A DNA stretch of 64,000 nucleotides from Bradyrhizobium jicamae (lineage in GTDB: Bacteria; Pseudomonadota; Alphaproteobacteria; Rhizobiales; Xanthobacteraceae), in contig NZ_LLXZ01000159.1 in the NCBI RefSeq assembly GCF_001440395.1, forward strand, positions 1 to 64,000, in the 5' to 3' direction. A program made the position numbers and the translations under genes. The notes under the pieces are model-generated. The model searched no databases. It saw only the letters and a list, made by a program, of their open reading frames with translations, and had not been told where the DNA came from. Shown here one piece after another: positions 25,965 through 34,789 of the stretch (position 1 is its first letter; each line of letters opens with the position of its first letter).

Positions 25965-27127
25965 TGCACGACCGGCCGCGCCACTTCCCAGGAACGGTAG
26001 CGGCCGAGGTGACCGGCATGCGCGATCTCGACCCGCATCAGCTCGCCGCCGTGGCGTTGATGTAGGTCCGAAAGCAGAGCTTCTGTCTCAAGCGTAACTG
26101 CGTGCGCAACCATCCGCGTTCCTGCCTCGATGCGCGACCAGACGGCATCGAACATCGCGGCGTCGAACCCACCGCCGATGAAGACGGCTTGCGGGGTCTC
26201 AAGGCCTGAAAGGATCTGAGGTGCCGCTCCTTCGATCACGGTGATCTGATGCGTCAGGCCGAAGGTCGCGGCGTTGCTGCGGATGTTTACAGCACGATCG
26301 GCCCGCGCCTCAATTGCGATCGCCGTACCACCGCAGAGAGCCCATTCTATGGATACCGAACCGGAGCCCGCGCCGATGTCCCACAATCTTTCACCGGGCC
26401 TCGGCGCCAACGCCGAAAGCGCGAGCGCGCGCATCGGCCGCTTGGTGATCTGGCCGTCATGCACGAAGAGCGCGTCTGAAAGGCCGGAGCTGCGCGGAAC
26501 TCCGTCCGGTCCATTGGCTTCGAGCGCAACTGCCACGGGACTCACACCGGAATCGGCGGCGTAGCTGTCGGCACGATACTGCGTCACGGCTTCGCGCGAG
26601 CCACCGAGCGAAGCGAGAATCCACAGCCGTGACGCGCCCCAGCCGCGCACCGTCAGCCAGTTGGCAAGATCGCCGGCTGCCTTGCAGTCGCGCACGAGAC
26701 AGATGATGCGAGCTTCGTGTGCGAGATGCGGCACCAGGCGTTCGAACGGCGCCGCGTGAAGTCCGAGACAAACGACAGATTCGAGCCGCCAGCCGAGCCG
26801 CGCCGCGGCAAGAGAGAATGTCGAGGGAGCGGGATGCGCGATCCATTCGCTTTTGCTCAGCCGCTCCGCGAAGTTGCTGCCGACACCGTGCCAGAACGGA
26901 TCGCCCGAGGCGAGCACCGCCGTCGGACGGCCCCGGCATACCAGCACGCAGTCCACATCGAAGGGCATTGGCCAGCGACGACCGCGGCCGGTGATGTCTG
27001 CCAGGGCTAGATGCCGTTCGCCGCCGAACACGGTCTCGGCCTCCCCAAGCGCCTTTCGGCTTGCTTCCGAGAGGCCGACAAGGCCATCTTCGCCAATGCC
27101 GATAATGGTCAACCAGGGATTATCCAT
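25946..27127 (-). CDS. cobL: Precorrin-6Y C5,15-methyltransferase (decarboxylating)
   Basis: CobL has two domains: an N-terminal tetrapyrrole methylase (LTIIGIGEDGLVGLSEAS; VLASGDPFWHGVGSN near residue 70) that methylates C-5, and a C-terminal class-I SAM domain (LWDIGAGSGSVSIEWAL near 240) that decarboxylates and methylates C-15. From ATG 27127 it has 393 residues. That ATG overlaps the cobK ATG on the opposite strand within the tetranucleotide CATG (27125-27128), leaving no intergenic promoter space. Confidence 0.94.
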   Translation of the reverse strand: MDNPWLTIIGIGEDGLVGLSEASRKALGEAETVFGGERHLALADITGRGRRWPMPFDVDCVLVCRGRPTAVLASGDPFWHGVGSNFAERLSKSEWIAHPAPSTFSLAAARLGWRLESVVCLGLHAAPFERLVPHLAHEARIICLVRDCKAAGDLANWLTVRGWGASRLWILASLGGSREAVTQYRADSYAADSGVSPVAVALEANGPDGVPRSSGLSDALFVHDGQITKRPMRALALSALAPRPGERLWDIGAGSGSVSIEWALCGGTAIAIEARADRAVNIRSNAATFGLTHQITVIEGAAPQILSGLETPQAVFIGGGFDAAMFDAVWSRIEAGTRMVAHAVTLETEALLSDLHQRHGGELMRVEIAHAGHLGRYRSWEVARPVVQWSAMK

Positions 27128-27872
27128 GCGCGCCCTCATTCTGGGCGGAACGAGCGATGCTAATCTGTTTGCGGATGCTGCCGCGCGCGCCGGACTCGAC
27201 GCGATCTATTCGTATGCCGGACGGACGCGAGCTCCGACCGGCCAATCGCTGCCAACCCGCGTCGGCGGGTTTGGCGGCGCGAGCGGCCTTGCCGAGTACA
27301 TTCGTCGGGAAGGAATAACGCATCTTGTGGACGCGACCCATCCCTTCGCGGCCGAGATGAGCCGCAACGCGGTTGCAGCGTGCGAGGCGACCAGGACACC
27401 GCTGATCGCGCTCGAGCGCGAGCCCTGGGTAAAAGTGCCCGGCGACAATTGGATCGAGGTCGCGGATATCACCTCCGCTGTCGCGGCGTTGCCGAAGAAT
27501 CCCGCCCGGGTGCTTCTTGCGATCGGCCGGCAGCATATCAAAGCCTTCAGCACCAAGCCGCAGCACGTCTACACTTTGAGGTTTGTTGATGCTGCCGAGG
27601 GACCGCTGCCGTTTCCCCATGCCGATGTCATCGTGTCGCGCGGACCATTCAACTTTGCTGGCGAATTGGAGATGATTTGCTCGCGCGGCATCGAATGGAT
27701 CGTTGCCCGCAATTCCGGGGGAATGGGCGCACGTGCCAAGATCGATGCCGCGCGCGGGTTTGGCCTCCCCGTTGTCATGGTCTCGCGGCCAGAATTGCCC
27801 GCAAGACTGCGAGTGGAAAGCGTGGCCAAGGTGATGCAATGGCTCGGTCATCGGGCGTGCCTCGGCGCATAG
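27126..27872 (+). CDS. cobK: Precorrin-6A reductase
   Basis: CobK, 248 residues, reduces precorrin-6A with NADPH. MRALILGGTSDANLFADA is the diagnostic N-terminus; ITHLVDATHPFAAEMS and LEREPWVK are conserved substrate-side motifs. ATG 27126 shares bases with the divergent cobL start. Although it is the only plus-strand gene in this part of the cluster, its 3' end also overlaps cobJ by 25 nt. Its promoter must lie inside cobL. An in-frame upstream open stretch back to 26853 is antisense to cobL and is not part of the protein. Confidence 0.92.
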   Translation: MRALILGGTSDANLFADAAARAGLDAIYSYAGRTRAPTGQSLPTRVGGFGGASGLAEYIRREGITHLVDATHPFAAEMSRNAVAACEATRTPLIALEREPWVKVPGDNWIEVADITSAVAALPKNPARVLLAIGRQHIKAFSTKPQHVYTLRFVDAAEGPLPFPHADVIVSRGPFNFAGELEMICSRGIEWIVARNSGGMGARAKIDAARGFGLPVVMVSRPELPARLRVESVAKVMQWLGHRACLGA

Positions 27873-28582
27873 ACCCAGGAACCGACGCGACGTGTCGCCG
27901 AATTGCCGACAATGACAACGGTTCTCATGTCGGCCATTTCTGGCCGCGCCTCGTGCAGCATCACCGTTTCAATGCGCTCCTCAGGCGTAGTGACAGCGTG
28001 CGCGAAGATCACCAGGCGTTCGCCGCAGCTCGCCTCCTTCAGAACTGAGAGCGCGCGTCCAAAGCCCTCGGGCCGGCTCACTGAGCGCGGGTTGTACATT
28101 GCGATCGCGAAGTCGGCCTCGGCGGCAAGCCGGAGGCGTTTCTCGATCATAGACCACGGCTTCAGATTGTCTGAGAGATTGATCGCGCAAAAATCGTGGC
28201 CGAGCGGCGCGCCGGCGCGCGCAGCCGCAGCCATCATCGCGGTCACGCCGGGCAGCACGCGGATTGCAATCCCCTGCCATTGCGGTGCGGCTTCGAGCGC
28301 TTCGAACACGGCGGAGGCCATGGCGAATACTCCCGGATCGCCAGAGGAAACCATGATGACGCGACATCCTTCTGATGCCAGCCGCAAGGCGTCGTTTGCG
28401 CGCTGCACCTCCATGCGATTGTCTGATGGATGCAGCGTGAGTCCTTCACGCAGCTTCACGCGCGCGACATAGGGTGCATAGCCCACTACGTCGGTCGCAT
28501 CGACGAGCGCGGCGGAAACTTCCGGCGTGACCAGCGCTTCGTCGCCCGGCCCAAGTCCCGCGATGGTCAACGTGCCGGTCAT
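27848..28582 (-). CDS. cobJ: Precorrin-3B C17-methyltransferase
   Basis: CobJ, 244 residues, drives ring contraction by methylating C-17 of precorrin-3B. MTGTLTIAGLGPGDEALVTP is the typical start; IMVSSGDPGVFAMASAVFEA and IRVLPGVTAMMAAAARAGA follow; FCAINLSDNLKPW is a CobJ signature. ATG 28582 overlaps the cobI stop (28579), in line with operon coupling. A longer in-frame start at 29056 would read antisense-like sequence through cobI and is rejected. Confidence 0.94.
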   Translation of the reverse strand: MTGTLTIAGLGPGDEALVTPEVSAALVDATDVVGYAPYVARVKLREGLTLHPSDNRMEVQRANDALRLASEGCRVIMVSSGDPGVFAMASAVFEALEAAPQWQGIAIRVLPGVTAMMAAAARAGAPLGHDFCAINLSDNLKPWSMIEKRLRLAAEADFAIAMYNPRSVSRPEGFGRALSVLKEASCGERLVIFAHAVTTPEERIETVMLHEARPEMADMRTVVIVGNSATRRVGSWVYAPRHAR

Positions 28583-29310
28583 TCGGCGGCCTCCATTCGC
28601 CGCCCCTGCCCATGCACTAGCACGATCGCGAAATAGGGACAGTCGGTTTCGTCCACATCCTTCAACCGCACGACGCGCTCGCCCGGCATGGTGCCGCGTT
28701 CGATCAACCATGCGTCGCCAAGACGGCCAGCGGCTTGGAGGGCACGGCGCACCTTTTTCAGGTTGCGCCCGGTCTTCATAATGACGAGCGCATCGGAATT
28801 GCGCACGCGCCGTTCGAGCTTTTCCTCTGCCAGCGTGCCCATCACCACCGTCATCACATCGTCGCCAAGTGCGATCGGCCGGCCGACGGAATTCCAGCAG
28901 CCGGCCATGCCGGGAATGCCCGCGATCACCTCGATCTCGACTTGTCCCTTGAGACGCGCGTGGAGGTGCATGAAGGAACCATAGAAGTAGGGATCGCCCT
29001 CGCAGAGTACGACGATGTCGACAGCGCGGGCGAGCCGCGCAAGATGTTCCGCCCATTCGTCATAGAAGCCGGCAAGGAGGCGCACATATTCCGGACTATC
29101 GAACGCGATCTCGGTGGTGACGGGATATTCCATCGGATATTCGCAGATGTCCTTTGCCAGTAGCCCCTCGACGATGCGGCGGGCCAGGCCGGGTCGTCCT
29201 TTCTTTCGGAAATAGGCGATGTGCTTGGCCGCGCGAACCTCACGATCCGCCCGCACGCTCATCAGGTCCGGATTGCCCGGCCCGAGGCCGCAACAGATGA
29301 TACGCCCCAT
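28579..29310 (-). CDS. cobI: Precorrin-2 C20-methyltransferase
   Basis: CobI, 243 residues, methylates C-20 of precorrin-2. MGRIICCGLGPGNPDLMSVRA, VVLCEGDPYFYGSFMHLHARL and VIAGIPGMAGCWN are the family's SAM and product-site motifs. It begins 2 nt after cobH and overlaps cobJ. Nothing unusual is seen. It would act on the product of CobA, whose local gene is frameshifted. Confidence 0.94.
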   Translation of the reverse strand: MGRIICCGLGPGNPDLMSVRADREVRAAKHIAYFRKKGRPGLARRIVEGLLAKDICEYPMEYPVTTEIAFDSPEYVRLLAGFYDEWAEHLARLARAVDIVVLCEGDPYFYGSFMHLHARLKGQVEIEVIAGIPGMAGCWNSVGRPIALGDDVMTVVMGTLAEEKLERRVRNSDALVIMKTGRNLKKVRRALQAAGRLGDAWLIERGTMPGERVVRLKDVDETDCPYFAIVLVHGQGRRMEAAE

Positions 29311-29312
29311 GG

Positions 29313-29942
29313 CTATTCGCTCCGGCTTGCCAGCGCATTCAAGGCGGCAACCGTGATCGCCGAGCCGCCAAGGCGTCCCTCGACAGTCAGCGCCGGCGCG
29401 GGCGGATCGGCCATCAACGCGGCCTTGGCTTCAGCCGCGCCGACAAAGCCGACCGGACAACCGATAATCGCCACCGGCTTTGGACAGTTGCGATCCTCCA
29501 GCATGTTGAGGAGATGAAACAGCGCGGTCGGTGCATTGCCGATGACAACGATCGCGCCCTCAAGATGTGGCCGCCACAGTTCCAGCGCTGCGGCTGAGCG
29601 GGTATTGCGCATGGATTGCGCGAGCGAGGGAACCGCGGGATCGTCGAGTGTACAGATGATTGCGTTGCCGGCCGGTAGGCGCGCGCGCGTAATTCCCTCC
29701 GACACCATGCGCGTGTCACAAAGGATAGGCGCGCCGTTCTGCAGCGCGGCCTGCGCGATGCGCGCCATGCCGGACGTAAAGCGGATGCAGGATTCGAGAC
29801 CCACCATACCCGCCGCATGGATCATGCGCACGACCACCGGCTCCTCGTCGGCCGAAAAGCGCTCAAGGTCCGCCTCGGCACGAATGGTGGCGAAGGACTG
29901 ACGGTAGATCGCTGCGCCATTGGTCTCATAGACGTGCGGCAT
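29313..29942 (-). CDS. cobH: Precorrin-8X methylmutase
   Basis: CobH, 209 residues, moves the C-11 methyl to C-12 to form hydrogenobyrinate. Conserved stretches: FAVE-region equivalent VVVRMIHAAGMVGLESCIRF with the catalytic-site His near residue 42, LCDTRMVSEGITRARL, and CPVGFVGAAEAKAAL. The start base overlaps the last base of cobG. Intact. Confidence 0.94.
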   Translation of the reverse strand: MPHVYETNGAAIYRQSFATIRAEADLERFSADEEPVVVRMIHAAGMVGLESCIRFTSGMARIAQAALQNGAPILCDTRMVSEGITRARLPAGNAIICTLDDPAVPSLAQSMRNTRSAAALELWRPHLEGAIVVIGNAPTALFHLLNMLEDRNCPKPVAIIGCPVGFVGAAEAKAALMADPPAPALTVEGRLGGSAITVAALNALASRSE

Positions 29943-31105
29943 CAGCGCTCTCCCGTAAGAACGGAAGGATCTGCGATCATGCGGCTGGCGCTCAGTCCAC
30001 GTAAGGCCGGCGCCTCACGTGTCGAGCCGCCGCGGACGAGATCGAATCCTTCTCCGGTCGCAACGAGAGTGATCGAAGCCGGGCCGGAATGGGCACAACC
30101 TTTGGCACAGCCGGAGACATGAAGTCGGGAATCGGCAGCAATGTGCGGCGCAAGCGCCGCCGCAAATGCGCGGGTATCGGCCTGCGCCTCGCGACAGGCG
30201 GGCGCACCACTGCAGGCGACAGCGCGCAGAGTCGGATCGTCAGCTCGCGTGATGAGGCCCTCGCAGGCGGGCATTTCACGCAAATCTTCCGCCAGGATCA
30301 TGCGCCACGGCGTCATTCGTAATCCTGGCGAGCATCTAGCCACATCGGAGAGCGCCTCATATGTCATCTGCCCAAATGCGGCGCCGACCATCGCGCCTTG
30401 CGAATAGAGTCGCGGACGCGGCTCGGCGATCATTCGAGCCGGCTGAACGTGTCCGCGAAGCGCGTCTGGCAATTTTGCGCCATTCTGGATGTACGCTGCC
30501 ATCCGCCCTCGCCCGCCTCTGGTGCCGCCGGAGGTGACGAACCATTCGGCAAGCGCGAGCGCAACCTTCACGGCGTCTCTCCGCGTGACGGGATGACCAT
30601 GTTCGGCGCCGTCGGCACGCACGATCAGCTCTCCCGCTAGACTGCGCTCGATGCGGATATCGGCGGAGGCGCTGGCAAGCGCGCGCTCCATACCGCAATC
30701 GACAGCGAAGCCGAATTTGGTCGGCAGGCCGGGCGGTCCCATCGCAAGCCCTTGTTCAAGTTCTGCTGCTAGCAAACAGGTATCGTCACTTGCGCTCCAG
30801 AACGGTGTGACCAGGACATTGCGGCGCGCCTCCGACTCCGGATCCGGGTCGGTCAGACGCAGCCGCGAGAGCTCCTCGATCAGGAGTCGATGACCTTCAT
30901 CGCCGACACCCCTGATTTGCAGGTTGCCCCGGCTGGTCAGATCGATCAGCCCATTGCCGTAGCGCTTGGCCAGCGCCGCAATTCCTGCCGCCTGGTTCGC
31001 ATCAAGCCGGCCACGATATGGCCGGATCCGAACCACGAGCCCGTCGCCCGACAGCATCGGCCGCAAGGCGCCGGGACACCAGCCCTTGATCGCCCCCCCG
31101 CTCAT
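29942..31105 (-). CDS. cobG: Precorrin-3B synthase
   Basis: CobG, 387 residues, is the O2-dependent monooxygenase that makes precorrin-3B, which marks this as the aerobic pathway. It is related to sulfite/nitrite reductases: TSRGNLQIRG near residue 58, and a C-terminal Fe-S site with Cys in ACSGAPACREAQADTR and SGCAKGCAHSG. MSGGAIKGWCPGALRPM is a typical start, overlapping the upstream cobN-fusion gene by 4 nt. Intact; an O2-dependent step is a notable constraint for cells in low-oxygen nodules. Confidence 0.93.
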   Translation of the reverse strand: MSGGAIKGWCPGALRPMLSGDGLVVRIRPYRGRLDANQAAGIAALAKRYGNGLIDLTSRGNLQIRGVGDEGHRLLIEELSRLRLTDPDPESEARRNVLVTPFWSASDDTCLLAAELEQGLAMGPPGLPTKFGFAVDCGMERALASASADIRIERSLAGELIVRADGAEHGHPVTRRDAVKVALALAEWFVTSGGTRGGRGRMAAYIQNGAKLPDALRGHVQPARMIAEPRPRLYSQGAMVGAAFGQMTYEALSDVARCSPGLRMTPWRMILAEDLREMPACEGLITRADDPTLRAVACSGAPACREAQADTRAFAAALAPHIAADSRLHVSGCAKGCAHSGPASITLVATGEGFDLVRGGSTREAPALRGLSASRMIADPSVLTGER

Positions 31106-33318
31106 GAGGCCTCCCGCAGCGCGGCCGCAATCGAATTGCGTCTCGTCCGCCAGAGCGCAGCTTCATGCAGACGGGTGAAGCAGGATTCGATCGCCAGGAG
31201 CGCCGCCGGGTTCTCGCGTGCCATGAAAGTGCGAACGTCGTCGTTGCCAACCGTCGCGTCATAATAGAGATCGAACAGATGCGGAGGCACGGCCTGCGCG
31301 AGATGGGCGAAAGCGGCCATGTGTTCAAGTGTCGCCACTATCTCGGCCGCCCCTCGAACGCCGTGGCGCATCATGCCGGCGATCCATTTCGGATTGGCGG
31401 CGCGCGAACGTGCGATTCGCGATATCGCCTCGGTCAACGAGCGTGCATGCGGCTGATCCGGGCGCGTGGCATCGAGGTGATAGAGCGATGGGGCGGCCAT
31501 GCCCAGGCGCGCCGCCGCGGCCGCAGCGCCCGCCTCGTGTACGGCATAGTCTGCGGCTAATAGCAGGTCGGTTTCCGGCAGGTCTTGCGCATGGACGAAG
31601 GCATCGGCGGCGACGAGCCTTGCCTCAATACCTGCGCGATCAGGCCTGATCGTGCCGTCGGGTGCGAACGCCCACGATGAAGCGGAAAGCCAGGCTTCGC
31701 CGGCCGCATGTTGCGATGCTTGCGTGAGTACATCCGGCATCGATGCCATACCGACACCATACTGCCCCGGCCGCGGCCCGAACACGCGCGCCGCACGATG
31801 GCGATAGGGATTTTCATCGCCTTCCTCGTCGCGTTCAGAAAGCGCTTCGGCCGCCGCCGCGAACAGTTGCGCAAGAGTTGAAAAGACGTCGCGGAACAGC
31901 CCCGACACGCGCAGCGTCACATCGATGAGCGGCCGGCCAAGAGCGGCTGGCGCGATGATCTCATAACCGGAGACCCGACCTGACCCATGATCCCAGCGCG
32001 GTGCGATGCCTGCAAGGTGCAGGGCCATCGCATAATCCTCGCCTGCGGTGCGCATGGTCGATGATCCCCAGAGATTAACCAGCAGTCCCTTCGGCCAGTC
32101 GCCGTGATCCTGTAGATGACGGCGCAGCAATTCCTCGGCGAGCTTGATCCCTTGCGCATGCGCCAAGCGCGTAGGAACCGCGCGGGGGTCGACGGTGAAC
32201 AGATTGCGTTCAGTGGGCAGCACATCGCACCGCCTGCGATGCGGCGAGCCTGCCGGGCCCGGAGCAATGCGCCCACCCGAGAGCGCGTCAAGCAGCGCGC
32301 TCTTCTCCGCCTCACCGCAATCCCCACGGCCGAACACATGCAGGCCATCGCCGAACTGGCTCTCCTTAAGATCGCAGACGAAGCGATCGATCCGAGGAAT
32401 GGCCTCCGCCGGCGCAGCCGAGGCGCCGAGGCCGAGATTGTCTTCCAGGCCCGCGGCACGCGCTTCATCGCGGATCGCCACAATCAGACGCTGGCGGCGC
32501 GCGAGATCGAGACCATCAGCCGTCGAATACTCATCAAGCAGTTGCTCGAGCGGACGCAAGCCTTCGGGCAATGCGGCCTGCGCCAGCGGCGGCGGCCAAT
32601 GGCCGATCGTGACCGCGCTGATGCGCCGCTTGGCTTGCACTGCCTCACCGGGATCGTTAAGGATGAAGGGATAGACCACCGGCATGGCGCCAATCAGCGC
32701 TTCCGGCCAGCAGGAGGCCGACAGGGCGACGGATTTGCCGGGCAGCCACTCCAGTGTTCCATGCGTACCCATGTGGACGACCGCATCGACCTCTTGCTGC
32801 CTGAGCCAGAGATAGAACGCGACATAGACGTGGCGAGGCGTGCGCGAGAGATCGTGATACTCGACGTCATGATTGGTGACATCACCGCGCTCGGGCGGAA
32901 CGGCGATGATCGCCTTGCCACGCTGGATTGCTGCGAAATGAAATTCGCCGTCACTGCAGGCGGGATCGTTCTCCGGCGCCCCCCAGGCGCGCGCGAGGTC
33001 GCGGAAGATCTCCGGCCGGCTGCGCCACGGCACAATGCCATCTAGCGCCGCCGCGTAGGCCGCAGCCCCGGCAACCACATCCGACGCATTGGCGTCGGAC
33101 AAGCGACCGTAAACGTAGGACCAGCGCCGAAGCCCAGAGAGCGCAATCGAGCAGCCTTGGCTGCAGGCCGACAGGCATTCGATAGGAACGACGCTGACGC
33201 CCTCCGGCACGCCAGCCTCGAGGATAGCGCTGTGCAGACACGCGCCTGGTGTGGTTTCGCCTTCCCTTACGGCCTGGTCGGCACGGCAGGTGATGCAGAC
33301 GTGAAGCGTGACGGTCAT
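31102..33318 (-). CDS. DUF1636 domain fused to C-terminal part of cobaltochelatase CobN
   Basis: A 738-residue open frame made of two unrelated parts. Residues 1 to about 110 are a complete DUF1636-type protein (MTVTLHVCITCRADQAVREG, ECLSACSQGCSIAL, VPWRSRPEIFR), a Cys-containing small protein often encoded beside cobW. From about residue 110 the sequence is CobN from its middle onwards (AWGAPENDPACSDGEF, HMGTHGTLEWLPGKSVALS, PFILNDPGEAVQAKRR, LLVNLWGSSTMRTAGEDY). CobN is normally about 1,250-1,300 residues, so roughly its first 650 residues, plus any cobW between, are missing. The junction keeps the frame. The fused protein probably cannot insert cobalt; the CobN name therefore applies only to its C-terminal part. 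Confidence 0.8.
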   Translation of the reverse strand: MTVTLHVCITCRADQAVREGETTPGACLHSAILEAGVPEGVSVVPIECLSACSQGCSIALSGLRRWSYVYGRLSDANASDVVAGAAAYAAALDGIVPWRSRPEIFRDLARAWGAPENDPACSDGEFHFAAIQRGKAIIAVPPERGDVTNHDVEYHDLSRTPRHVYVAFYLWLRQQEVDAVVHMGTHGTLEWLPGKSVALSASCWPEALIGAMPVVYPFILNDPGEAVQAKRRISAVTIGHWPPPLAQAALPEGLRPLEQLLDEYSTADGLDLARRQRLIVAIRDEARAAGLEDNLGLGASAAPAEAIPRIDRFVCDLKESQFGDGLHVFGRGDCGEAEKSALLDALSGGRIAPGPAGSPHRRRCDVLPTERNLFTVDPRAVPTRLAHAQGIKLAEELLRRHLQDHGDWPKGLLVNLWGSSTMRTAGEDYAMALHLAGIAPRWDHGSGRVSGYEIIAPAALGRPLIDVTLRVSGLFRDVFSTLAQLFAAAAEALSERDEEGDENPYRHRAARVFGPRPGQYGVGMASMPDVLTQASQHAAGEAWLSASSWAFAPDGTIRPDRAGIEARLVAADAFVHAQDLPETDLLLAADYAVHEAGAAAAAARLGMAAPSLYHLDATRPDQPHARSLTEAISRIARSRAANPKWIAGMMRHGVRGAAEIVATLEHMAAFAHLAQAVPPHLFDLYYDATVGNDDVRTFMARENPAALLAIESCFTRLHEAALWRTRRNSIAAALREAS

Positions 33319-33420
33319 CGCCCCTTCTTAGAAAATTTTGGCGGAGGCGATGAGGTACGCGAACCAATGACACACAGGTTCGCTCCCCGTCGCGGAACAC
33401 CCCGTCCGCCGGTGGTCAAT

Positions 33421-33605
33421 CGGTGCGCTGGCAGGTCTCCCGGCTTGCGGAGCAGGTTCTTCCTTCGATCTCCACCTTCCCAACCCCTAAAGGGTCAGTG
33501 GCTCTTGGAGATCTCTCCGGTCACGGTCGCGGGGGCGGCTGCGCTTCAGACTCAAGCTTCGAGGCTAGAACCCTGTCGCATTCCCTCTTCGCCTGTCGTA
33601 GGACA
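33421..33605 (-). promoter_or_regulatory. Cobalamin riboswitch before the DUF1636-cobN operon
   Basis: On the minus strand the core GCCGCCCCCGCGACCGTGAC (near 33525-33545) is followed by GGGTTGGGAAGGTGGAGA near 33470-33490 and the 3' box CAAGCCGGGAGACCTGCC near 33432-33452. It lies about 100 nt upstream of ATG 33318 and should control the whole cobN-G-H-I-J operon. The core has GACCGTGA where GACTGTAA is usual, a minor variant. Confidence 0.88.
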
Positions 33606-33668
33606 GGAACCAACGCCACCCCACCATTTGCCCAAGCGTGCAACTTGTCAAGCCAAAGGGACGTGCAG

Positions 33669-34322
33669 ATGACTTCCGGATCTGATGCCGCTGAGGACGA
33701 AACCGCGATCTCCGAATTCGCATTGGATGCCCGCCATTCGGCAAAAATGGCGAAGAAGAAGGCCGCGCGCGACCGGATGATGTCCAGCAAGAGTGGAGAG
33801 AAGGGACTCATCATTGTCCACACCGAGTCGGGCAAGGGAAAATCTTCCTCGGCCTCCGGCATGATCATGCGGTGCCTCGCGCATGGTTTTCACTGCGCCG
33901 TCGCGCAGTTCATCAAGGGTGTATGGGACACTGGCGAGCGCCGCCTGCTCACCGGACATTTTGACGAACTGTGCCAATTCCATGCGATGGGGGAAGGTTT
34001 TGCCTGGGAAACGCAGGACCACACCCGCGACATCGCCGCTGCCCGCACCGCATAGGAAAAGGCCAAGCAGCTGATCGCTGATGAAGCCTTGCGCATGGTG
34101 GTTCTCGACGAGATCAACATTGCGCTTCGCTACGACTATCTGGAGATCGGAGCGGTCGTCGAGTTCCTGAACAATTCAAAGCCGCCAATGACGCATGTCG
34201 TCCTCACCGGACGCAATGCCAAGCAGGAATTGATCGACGCTGCGGACCTTGTCACGGAGATGACGCTCGTGAAGCATCCCTTCCGATCCGGCATCAAGGC
34301 TCAGCCCGGCGTTGAGTTCTGA
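33669..34322 (+). pseudogene. cobO: Cob(I)yrinic acid a,c-diamide adenosyltransferase with amber stop
   Basis: CobO adenosylates corrinoids. ATG 33669 follows AAGGGACG. The P-loop VHTESGKGKSSSASGMIMRC is near residue 52 and FIKGVWDTGERRLL near 80. At 34053-34055 the frame hits TAG inside AAARTA-stop-EKAKQLIADE, where the family has Trp; one G-to-A change explains it. The same frame then continues without any further defect through EALRMVVLDEINIALRYDYL and LTGRNAKQELIDAADLVTEM to its proper stop at 34320-34322. Without suppression only the first 128 residues are made. Confidence 0.8.
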
Positions 34323-34346
34323 CCAAAGCAATCGGGATTCGATTCG

Positions 34347-34730
34347 ATGGCGGGCGCATTGATGATTCCAGGGAGCGGGTTCGGACGTGGGCAAGTCGCT
34401 CATCGTGGCCGGCCTTGCCCGCGCTGCGACCCGGCGCGGCAATCGGGTGCTGCCGTTCAAGCCGCAGAACATGTCGAACAACGCCGCCGTGACGGTCGAC
34501 GGCGGCGAAATCGGACGCGCGCAGGCATTGCAGGCGTAGGCCGCAGGTGTCGAGCCACATACCGATATGAATCCGGTCTTGCTGAAGCCGGAAACCGATG
34601 TCGGCGCCCAGATCATCGTGCACGGACGCCCCGTGGCAACGCTGCGCGCGCGTGCATACGCTGCGATGAAGCCATCGCTGATGGCGCCGGTTCTCGAGAA
34701 TTTCGCCCGTCTCCAGTACGATCAGCAGTC
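34347..34730 (+). pseudogene. cobQ: Cobyric acid synthase, N-terminal remnant
   Basis: The start ATG 34347 gives MAGALMI, then one extra base must be removed near 34365 to read GSDVGKSLIVAGLARAATRR and FKPQNMSNNAAVTVDGGEIG. A TAG follows at about 34538 in QALQA-stop-AAGVEP. After it, HTDMNPVLLKPETDVGAQII and MKPSLMAPVLENF are readable. The gene then stops resembling CobQ near 34730, where about 350 residues should remain. One frameshift, one nonsense codon and a 3' truncation make it dead. Confidence 0.75.
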
Positions 34731-34789
34731 GGGCGTCTGGAACAACAAACTTGAGCTGCAGCGTGCGAAGATTCTCCGAATTCCGCTCA

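Noticed and set aside
26853..27125. N-terminal extension of cobK
   Set aside because: It is antisense to cobL and CobK homology begins exactly at ATG 27126.
27848..29056. A 402-residue cobJ product
   Set aside because: The first 158 residues are Arg-rich out-of-frame reading of cobI; the tetrapyrrole-methylase domain starts at ATG 28582.
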